Below, in pieces: positions 51,210-56,602 of a stretch of DNA of 56,602 nt. Location: the NCBI GenBank assembly GCA_025451035.1, contig JANWLE010000054.1, forward strand, positions 1 through 56,602. Direction: 5' to 3'. Source of the stretch: Solirubrobacteraceae bacterium. Its GTDB lineage: Bacteria > Actinomycetota > Thermoleophilia > Solirubrobacterales > Solirubrobacteraceae. The first letter of the stretch is position 1. Each line of letters begins with the position of its first letter. The position numbers were made by a program, and so were the translations under genes. The notes under the pieces are model-generated. The model was given only the letters and a program-made list of their open reading frames with translations, did no database searches and was not told the DNA's origin.

Positions 51210-52522
51210 GTGAAAACGGAAGCAGCGGCGGTCTGCCGAGGCTGCTCGCCGGGATCTCCCCGAGCGGAGCGCTCACCTTCGACCAGCATCTGGAGATCCA
51301 CGGTGAACTGCCCGTCAGCCGCAGGCGGGAGCGCAATGGCTCAGCCGCCTTGATCGACCAGATCGAGCGGGCTGGGCTTCTGGGGCGCGGTGGCGCGTCT
51401 TTCCCGACGGCGCTGAAGCTGCGCGCCGTGGCTAGCGCTCGCGGACGCCCCGTGGTCGTCATCAACGCCGCCGAGGGCGAGCCGGCGAGCCTCAAGGACC
51501 GCACCCTGATCCAGTCGCTTCCCCACCTCGCGTTGGATGGCGCGACTGTCGCGGCGGCGGCGCTCGGTGCCGAGGAAATCATCCTCTGCGTCGGTTCGCG
51601 ACGCTCGGTATTCGACAGCGCCGCGCAGGCGATCGGTGAACGCCAGCAGCTACTCGGCTCCTCGCCCAGGCTACGCCTGGCCCAGGTCCCAGACCGCTAC
51701 GTGTCCGGTCAGGAGTCAGCGCTCGTCAACCACCTCAACGGAGGTGAGGCCAAGCCGACGTTCACGCCGCCGATGCCGTTCCAGAGCGGCGTTCGCGGCT
51801 GCCCCACGCTTGTCAGCAACGCCGAGACATTTGCCCACATCGGGCTTATCGCCCGTCACGGACCCGAGTGGTTTCGTTCGATCGGGACCGCCTCGCAGCC
51901 CGGCTCGGCGCTCGTCACGCTCACCGGCCCGCTCGCCTATCCCGGCGTGTATGAGATCGAGCACGGGACCTCGCTCGCATCGCTTATCGACGCCGCCGGT
52001 GGGTTGAGCAGCAGGGTCAGCGCTGTGCTCTGCGGAGGCTATTCGGGAGTGTGGATTGACGGCGGACAGCTGGACGCGTTGAGCCTGTCAAACGAGGACC
52101 TGGCGCCGTATGGCGGGTCGCTCGGGCCGGGTGTCGTGCTGCTGCTCTCAGAGCAGGCATGCCCGGTCTCGGAGACCGCGCGTCTGGCGCGCTGGCTGGC
52201 GAGCGAGAGCACTCGCCAGTGTGGTCCGTGCATTCACGGCCTGGACACCATCGCGACTGTGATCGAACGGGTTCGCGTGGCCAAGGGAGAGCGCGGCTCC
52301 GGCCAGCATCTGGCTCGCCTGGTGTCGATGACCCGCGGGCGTGGCGCGTGCGCGCACCCTGACGGAGCAGTCAACGTCCTTGCCAGCGCGTTCGAAGTGT
52401 TCTCTGAGGAGTTCGTGTCCCACTCGCGGTACGGGCGCTGCGAGGCGTGTGAGCTCCCGCCCGAGCTTCCATATCCAGGCGTCCGCCAGGCGCGGGCGGA
52501 TACGCTAGTCCCCGCTGGCTGA
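51206..52522 (+). CDS. NuoF-like NADH-binding flavoprotein with SLBB and Fe-S domain
   Basis: A 438-aa relative of the 51-kDa subunit of complex I. GLLGRGGASFPTALKLRAV (FMN/NADH fold, near residue 54), NAAEGEPASLKDR (NADH region), VPDRYVSGQESALVN, an SLBB segment and an Fe-S region. Complex I has ESCGKCTPC; here it reads ESTRQCGPC, so the first ligand is Thr, and a third Cys follows in GACAHPDG. This variant may carry an altered cluster. It overlaps the ferric-reductase-like gene by four bases. It is probably the entry point for electrons from NADH. Confidence 0.85.
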   Translation: MSENGSSGGLPRLLAGISPSGALTFDQHLEIHGELPVSRRRERNGSAALIDQIERAGLLGRGGASFPTALKLRAVASARGRPVVVINAAEGEPASLKDRTLIQSLPHLALDGATVAAAALGAEEIILCVGSRRSVFDSAAQAIGERQQLLGSSPRLRLAQVPDRYVSGQESALVNHLNGGEAKPTFTPPMPFQSGVRGCPTLVSNAETFAHIGLIARHGPEWFRSIGTASQPGSALVTLTGPLAYPGVYEIEHGTSLASLIDAAGGLSSRVSAVLCGGYSGVWIDGGQLDALSLSNEDLAPYGGSLGPGVVLLLSEQACPVSETARLARWLASESTRQCGPCIHGLDTIATVIERVRVAKGERGSGQHLARLVSMTRGRGACAHPDGAVNVLASAFEVFSEEFVSHSRYGRCEACELPPELPYPGVRQARADTLVPAG

Positions 52523-52728
52523 TGGCCGACAGGATCAGGGTCAACCCGATCACCTGTGAGGCGCACGGAATGTGCGCCGAGCTCTTGCCTGAGATGATCA
52601 CGCTCGACGATTGGGGCTATCCGATCGTCGACGGGCGACCGGTGCCGCGTGAGCTGGTGGAGCACGCAAGGCGTGCGGTCAAGTCCTGCCCCAAGTTCGC
52701 GCTGCTGATCGAGGACAAGCGTGACTAG
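52522..52728 (+). CDS. Single-cluster ferredoxin
   Basis: A 68-aa ferredoxin with CEAHGMC (residues 12-18) and a late CP pair (KSCPKFALL near 56), the pattern of [3Fe-4S] or one-cluster [4Fe-4S] ferredoxins found with P450s in actinobacteria. No P450 is near. Overlap with the NuoF-like gene by one base makes it the cytosolic electron shuttle of the cluster. Confidence 0.9.
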   Translation: MADRIRVNPITCEAHGMCAELLPEMITLDDWGYPIVDGRPVPRELVEHARRAVKSCPKFALLIEDKRD

Positions 52729-52813
52729 AAGCTCACTTCTCCGGCGAGAGGCCATCTGAGCCGTCTACGAGGTCCCGAGACATCAGTCTCCGATGTCTTG
52801 AGACACAACAAAA

Positions 52814-52887
52814 AGCGGCTGAAGGGACTCGAACCCTCGACCTTCTGCATGGCAAGCAGACGCTCTAGCCAACTGAGCTACAGCCGC
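52814..52887 (-). tRNA. tRNA-Gly(GCC)
   Basis: Minus strand: acceptor GCGGCTG with CAGCCGC, D arm GCTCAGTTGGCTAGAGC, anticodon arm TCTGC-TTGCCAT-GCAGA giving GCC, T arm GAGGGTTCGAGTCCCTT, discriminator T. A T run follows the 3' end, consistent with termination. No CCA is encoded. Confidence 0.95.
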
Positions 52888-52987
52888 AGTGACCGCCAAT
52901 TATAGGGGGCTGCGCGTCGGAGGGACTCGGCTTGGGTGCATCTAGGCGCCGCGGCGGCGAACCTCGGGTTGGGCCCTGGGGTCTGCT

Positions 52988-54199
52988 TTAGCTGGGGGCG
53001 ACACCGAGGCCGGCGCAAGGCACGTAGCGACCGCCGTCGCCGCGGGTGATCTTGCCCATCAGCTCGAGCTCGGTCAATGCCATCAGAGCGTCCTGGGGGT
53101 CCAGCCCGGTCGCCGCGAGCTTGTTTACCGTGTCGTGGCCGGAGCCGACCTTCTCGATGATCGACTGCAGCGCTGGCTCGAGGTCGGGGCCGGGTGGCGG
53201 GACGTGCCTGGCGCCCACGCCGTAGAGCAAGTCGAGGATGTCCTGCGCGCCTTCCACCAGACGTGCGCCTTGGGTCAGGAGCGAGTGGGTGCCACGAGAG
53301 CTCGAGGAGGTGACGCGCCCCGGCACCGCAGCGACCGTCTTGCCGAGCATCCGCGCGAGGTTCGCGACCATCAGGTCGACCGGGGACTTGTCGGCCTCCA
53401 CGACGACGACGACGCGGGCCAGGCCCGTGACTATGCGGCTGCGTCCCGCATAGCACCAGCGGCGCATGCGAAATCCGCAGGGTAGCTCGGAGACCGCGCA
53501 GCCAGAGCCCTTCATGCTGGCGAACAGCGCGCGCTTGTTAGCCGGGTAGCAGATGTCGACTCCGCCAGGCATCACGGTCAGGGTGGGGCCGCCGGCGTCG
53601 ATCGCCCCGAGGTGCGCGGCCGCCGCAATGCCTTCGGCCAGGCCGCTGATGACTGGCACCCCGGCGGCGGTGAGGTCGCGGGCCATGCTCCGGGCTATCT
53701 CGATGCCGTAGTCGGTGGCCTTGCGGATCCCGACGATCGCCACCGCCGGCTCTGTGAACATCGTCTTGAAGCGCTCGACGTCACCATCGATGTAGAGCAC
53801 CGCGGGCGTGCCGAGCGCTTGCGCCTGGTTGAGCATGTAGGGGTAGTTCGGGTCGTGCCGGCAGATCGCTGCGGCGCACAAACCCAGACGCACGCGGCTG
53901 CGCTCGAAGCTTTCGTACTGTTCGCGCAAGTCTTGGCGCTTGTGGGCGCCTAGGGCCCTCACCAGATCACCGTCTGACAACGTCAGCAGCCGTGTGAGGC
54001 GTTGCAGGTCGTGGCGCCGAGCGTCCAGGTAACCGGCCAAAGCCGTGAGCAGCCAGCTGCGTCGCAGGCAGCCGTCGCACGCGTGCAGGCCATAGTCGGG
54101 TCGCGAGCTGCTCGCGGCGAGCGGCTCGTCGAGATTCAGCAGCTCCGCGTAGCTCTCGGGCTCAAGCTCCAACGCACTGGAGATGCCGATGCTCATCAC
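52988..54199 (-). CDS. dprA: DNA-processing protein DprA
   Basis: DprA loads RecA on incoming single-stranded DNA during transformation. The 403-aa protein has an N-terminal helical domain (CDGCLRRSWLLTALAGYLDA near 41), the Rossmann fold and a C-terminal winged-helix (DTVNKLAATGLDPQDALMALTELELMG). The usual SGLARGIDAAAH reads SGLAEGIAAAAH, and the RNRIIAGLS motif reads GRSRIVTGLA, so ssDNA-binding residues have changed. It overlaps comM by four bases. No other competence gene is visible. Confidence 0.88.
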   Translation of the reverse strand: MMSIGISSALELEPESYAELLNLDEPLAASSSRPDYGLHACDGCLRRSWLLTALAGYLDARRHDLQRLTRLLTLSDGDLVRALGAHKRQDLREQYESFERSRVRLGLCAAAICRHDPNYPYMLNQAQALGTPAVLYIDGDVERFKTMFTEPAVAIVGIRKATDYGIEIARSMARDLTAAGVPVISGLAEGIAAAAHLGAIDAGGPTLTVMPGGVDICYPANKRALFASMKGSGCAVSELPCGFRMRRWCYAGRSRIVTGLARVVVVVEADKSPVDLMVANLARMLGKTVAAVPGRVTSSSSRGTHSLLTQGARLVEGAQDILDLLYGVGARHVPPPGPDLEPALQSIIEKVGSGHDTVNKLAATGLDPQDALMALTELELMGKITRGDGGRYVPCAGLGVAPS

Positions 54200-55725
54200 G
54201 CTGCCCTTGTGCCAGCCAGGCTCGCCTCTGGGCGCAGCGACAGGGCCATCGCGACGTGCTGGGGGGCGACGTCGTCACTGCCCGCCAAATCGGCGACAGT
54301 GCGAGCGACACGCAGCGTACGGTGCTGACCGCGCGCGCTCAGCAGGCCCCGCTCGTGCGCCGAGCGCAGCATCATTTCGCTCTTGTCATCCAGTTTGACG
54401 TGGCGCTGGATGAGGCGAGTGTCCATGTGCGCGTTCGCGATGGTCCCCTCCCCGGCGAAGCGGTCGGTCTGCCGTTCGCGAGACAGCATCACTGCCTCGC
54501 GTGCCTGCGCTGAGCTGGTCAGCGGCTCCTCGTGCAGATCATGGGTCTTGGGTCGTTCCAGGTGCGTGAGCAGGTCGATCCGGTCGAGCAGCGGTCCGCT
54601 CAGCTTGCGGCGATGGCGGGCGAGGTCCGCCTCGCTGCAGTGACAGCGCTCGGCCACGCCGGCAAAGCCGCAAGGACATGGATTTGTGGCAGCGACAAGC
54701 ATGAAGCGCGCCGGGTAAACCGCCGCGTGCTGGGCCCTGACGATCGCGACACGGCCATCCTCCAGCGGCTGGCGCAACGCCTCGAGCGTCTGGCGCGCGA
54801 ACTCCGATAGCTCATCGAGGAACAACACGCCATTGTGGGCGAGGACGATCTCGCCGACCCACCCGGAGCCTGCGCCTCCCACCAGCCCGGCGGTGGTCGC
54901 GGTGTGGTGCGGCGCGCGAAATGGCCGTCGGGTCATCAACCCTGTTTTTTCCAGCGAGCCGGTGATGCTGTGGATGCGTGTCACTTCGATCGCCTCCGAG
55001 CGGGTCAGAGGGGGCAGGATCGACGGCATGCGCTGGGCGAGCATCGTCTTGCCGGTGCCCGGTGGCCCGCACAGCAAGCTGTTGTGCGCGCCCGCGGCGG
55101 CGATGATCATCGCCTTGACCGCCTGATGCTGTCCGCGCACCTCATTCAGGTCCGGTTCTTTGCTCACGACGGGATCCTCGCTGGCGTGGGCGCTCTCTGG
55201 CAGCGGGTCCGATGTCCCCTCGGTCAGGATCCGGACGGCGCTGCTCAAGCGCTCGGCGACGCCGATCTCGAGACCGTCGACGAGGGTGGCCTCGCCGGCC
55301 CGTTCGGGGCCGAGGATAAGCGTATGCAGGCCCGCCGCCAACGAGGCTTGCGCGACGGCGAGAGTCCCCTGGCAGGAGCGCACCTCCCCGTCGAGAGAGA
55401 GCTCGCCGAAGAAGGCAAAGCCTTCGAGCTGCTCGCAGGAGATCTGATCGCTGGCTGCTAGTACTGCGCACGCGAGCGCCAGGTCAAGGCCGGCGCCGAC
55501 CTTGCGAATATCGCCAGGGGCGAGATTCGCGGTGATGCGTCGCGCAGGGAAGTCAAAGCCTGAGTTCAGGATCGCGGCGCGCACCCGATCGCGCGCCTCC
55601 CGGACCGCGGCGTCGGCCAGACCCACGATCGTGAAGCTGGGCAGGCCAACGCGAATATCGACCTCTACGGTTACAGGCCGCGCCTCCAGACCTTCAATGG
55701 TGAACGTATGTGCCCGAGCAAGCAT
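54196..55725 (-). CDS. comM: YifB/ComM-family Mg-chelatase-like AAA+ ATPase
   Basis: ComM is a hexameric helicase-like AAA+ that promotes branch migration in natural transformation. The 509-aa protein has the YifB N-terminal domain (IEGLEARPVTVEVDI, LPSFTIVGLADAAVREAR, ITANLAPGDIRKVGAGLDLAL), Walker A GPPGTGKTMLAQRM near 219, Walker B VLFLDELSEF and a CPCGF...CHC cysteine cluster near 355. It begins at ATG 55725 behind GGAGA and is followed by dprA with overlap. Confidence 0.95.
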   Translation of the reverse strand: MLARAHTFTIEGLEARPVTVEVDIRVGLPSFTIVGLADAAVREARDRVRAAILNSGFDFPARRITANLAPGDIRKVGAGLDLALACAVLAASDQISCEQLEGFAFFGELSLDGEVRSCQGTLAVAQASLAAGLHTLILGPERAGEATLVDGLEIGVAERLSSAVRILTEGTSDPLPESAHASEDPVVSKEPDLNEVRGQHQAVKAMIIAAAGAHNSLLCGPPGTGKTMLAQRMPSILPPLTRSEAIEVTRIHSITGSLEKTGLMTRRPFRAPHHTATTAGLVGGAGSGWVGEIVLAHNGVLFLDELSEFARQTLEALRQPLEDGRVAIVRAQHAAVYPARFMLVAATNPCPCGFAGVAERCHCSEADLARHRRKLSGPLLDRIDLLTHLERPKTHDLHEEPLTSSAQAREAVMLSRERQTDRFAGEGTIANAHMDTRLIQRHVKLDDKSEMMLRSAHERGLLSARGQHRTLRVARTVADLAGSDDVAPQHVAMALSLRPEASLAGTRAA

Positions 55726-56081
55726 AAGTTTCTCCGTGTTGCCGTTGAGTCCTGGCGACTCAAACTAGGCTTCGCTTGGGACGGGAAAGTCCGCTCGGGT
55801 GCACGCAGTGCGACGCTGCGAGCCACGCAGAATTGGCCCGGCGCGAAATCACCAGAGCGCTTGCGCTTCGCTTTGGCGGAGACCGGTCGCGTGAGAAAAA
55901 GTCGCTCTGAGTTTCAGGAACGTGGCGGCTGCGTGCCGATTGGCATAGCCGCGTTAGCCGGCCCGCCCGGTGTCTGGCGGGCGGGCAGGGCGCCGGGTAC
56001 AGCTGGCGTCGGCGCGAGCGTCGCCGAGCGGTGTCGACGGCGTTCGAACTAGACTCTGGTTTGTGTGAATGTTGGTGCTGA
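55726..56081. other. 356-bp intergenic region between comM and the NlpC/P60 gene
   Basis: Beyond the comM ribosome-binding site and a GAGTC-GCCAG-GACTC hairpin in its leader (55766-55780), this contains one strong stem (GCCCGCC at 55961 with GGCGGGC at 55976) that may end the NlpC/P60 transcript. A GGGAAAGTCC-like segment near 55783 looks superficially like the RNase P core but lacks the rest. No gene could be supported. Confidence 0.5.
55961..55982 (-). terminator. Possible terminator of the NlpC/P60 gene
   Basis: GCCCGCC and GGCGGGC form a seven-base stem with an eight-base loop about 100 bases after the stop of the minus-strand NlpC/P60 gene; no T run follows on either strand. Confidence 0.35.
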
Positions 56082-56602
56082 TTACAGGCCGGCCGGATGC
56101 CTTACCACATAACCCGCAGTGGAGGACATCGATGAAGACCATCTCGTGCCGGTTTCCTGTTGGGCGATGGTGTCAAAGCGCCTGCCGTCGATCACCATGA
56201 AAGCGTGTTCTGAGTTCGCGTAAATGGTGATGTGCGCGCCGGGACCCGGTTCGCCGTATGACTCCAGTTCGCTTGAGTCCTCGGGCGAGCCCAGCAGGCC
56301 ACCGCCATGCAGTGCGTAGGAGACAGAGCCCGAGCAGTCATAGCCCGTGGACTGGAAGGACCCATGCCCGCCCCCATAGACGTAGGGTCTGGTCGCGATT
56401 TCGTCGGCGGCTGCGATCACGCGTGAGATCACGCTCGGAGTTTCGCCGCCACCGGCGGTGCTGCTTGAGCGGTGATGGGGTGGGTGCAGTGTTGGTGCGC
56501 CTTGGATGCCGAGGGCTGCCCAGGTCGCTGGGCCGACGATGCCGTCGACGGTGAGGTTGTGGCTTTTCTGGAAGGTGCGGATCGCTGCCTGGGTTTCGGG
56601 TC
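56082..56602 (-). CDS. PG_binding_1 and NlpC/P60 cell-wall hydrolase (partial, 5' end outside the window)
   Basis: The minus-strand frame is open to the right edge; only its C-terminal 173 residues are present. It reads ETQAAIRTFQKSHN...VDGIVGPATWAALG, a PG_binding_1 repeat, then a Ser/His/Gly linker and an NlpC/P60 domain with catalytic cysteine in GYDCSGSVSYALHGGG and a histidine in SEHAFMVIDG. An internal GTG (56432) is not the true start. Secreted peptidoglycan peptidases of this architecture cut muropeptides. The signal peptide and any further repeats lie beyond the window. Confidence 0.88.
   Translation of the reverse strand, partial: PETQAAIRTFQKSHNLTVDGIVGPATWAALGIQGAPTLHPPHHRSSSTAGGGETPSVISRVIAAADEIATRPYVYGGGHGSFQSTGYDCSGSVSYALHGGGLLGSPEDSSELESYGEPGPGAHITIYANSEHAFMVIDGRRFDTIAQQETGTRWSSSMSSTAGYVVRHPAGL

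Noticed and set aside
52878-53456. 192-aa minus-strand frame overlapping dprA in another frame
   Set aside because: Low-complexity Arg/Pro/Gly and no similarity; dprA is the real gene.
55761-56041. RNase P RNA candidate
   Set aside because: A GGGAAAGTCC-like stretch exists, but the conserved ACAGAA-type 3' motif and the other core helices are not present and length is too short.
56050-56065. Leaderless promoter TAGACT-N7-GTG on the plus strand near 56050
   Set aside because: The GTG is followed at once by TGA, so no gene can start there.

Overview
The window is a chromosomal segment of a high-GC actinobacterium. The organism is probably of the class Thermoleophilia (Solirubrobacterales-like): the gene set is actinobacterial (panB-panD-panC next to a DUF2520 gene, Rex, decaprenylphosphoryl-arabinose enzymes, a K+-independent proton pyrophosphatase), there is an intein in a family 4 uracil-DNA glycosylase, and no mycolic-acid genes are visible. 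The class is an inference; the sequence itself shows only high GC, tightly overlapping operons (many ATGA junctions) and many starts with a TANNNT hexamer 6-9 nt upstream, which suggests leaderless transcripts. No complete mobile element, CRISPR array or rRNA was seen.

Layout. 1-404: a tRNA with a 23-nt D-loop insertion (minus) and the LexA-box promoter of uvrA. 405-4709: uvrA, an acetyltransferase and a nitroreductase. 4722-7843 (minus): pantothenate operon. 7987-9867: uracil-DNA glycosylase split by a homing-endonuclease intein placed exactly at an Fe-S ligand cysteine. 10015-15460: tsaE-tsaB-rimI-tsaD-glutaredoxin-rex, then a GCS2-type ligase and a DUF1844-like gene. 15645-21231: proton pyrophosphatase, APC-type transporter with USP domain, two TrkA/RCK proteins. 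21262-21965: tRNA-Gln and a c-di-GMP-I riboswitch in front of an orphan 91-aa ORF. 21966-25672 (minus): heterodimeric ABC exporter. 25733-25939: small cysteine-rich protein. 25936-29402 (minus): membrane protein plus an unusual FtsH-like protease. 29500-33811 (minus): two DHA2 transporters, a dienelactone hydrolase and a MerR regulator, divergent from msrB. 34844-36256: amt. 36360-38242 (minus): msrA and a NAGPA-type glycosidase. 38332-41831: arabinosyl-donor genes (UbiA-type transferase, dprE1, dprE2) and a small membrane protein. 42105-43755: two DUF488 genes and a likely dual-OB protein. 43906-45887: xseA, xseB. 45906-48090 (minus): histidine kinase and response regulator. 48250-52728: six-gene redox cluster (b-type cytochrome-like protein, low-complexity surface protein, ApbE, ferric-reductase-like protein, NuoF-like protein, ferredoxin). 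52814-52887: tRNA-Gly. 52988-55725 (minus): dprA and comM. 56082 to the end (minus): partial PG_binding/NlpC-P60 gene.

Themes. DNA repair and uptake is prominent (uvrA, UDG, xseAB, dprA, comM). Oxidative and redox management recurs (msrA, msrB, glutaredoxin, rex, the flavin/Fe-S cluster). The most promising under-described parts are the intein at the UDG cluster ligand, the DUF488-DUF488-OB cassette, the ApbE/NuoF-like/FRD cluster with no visible flavin-acceptor protein, the riboswitch-controlled orphan gene, and the FtsH-like protease whose ATPase domain carries two large insertions.
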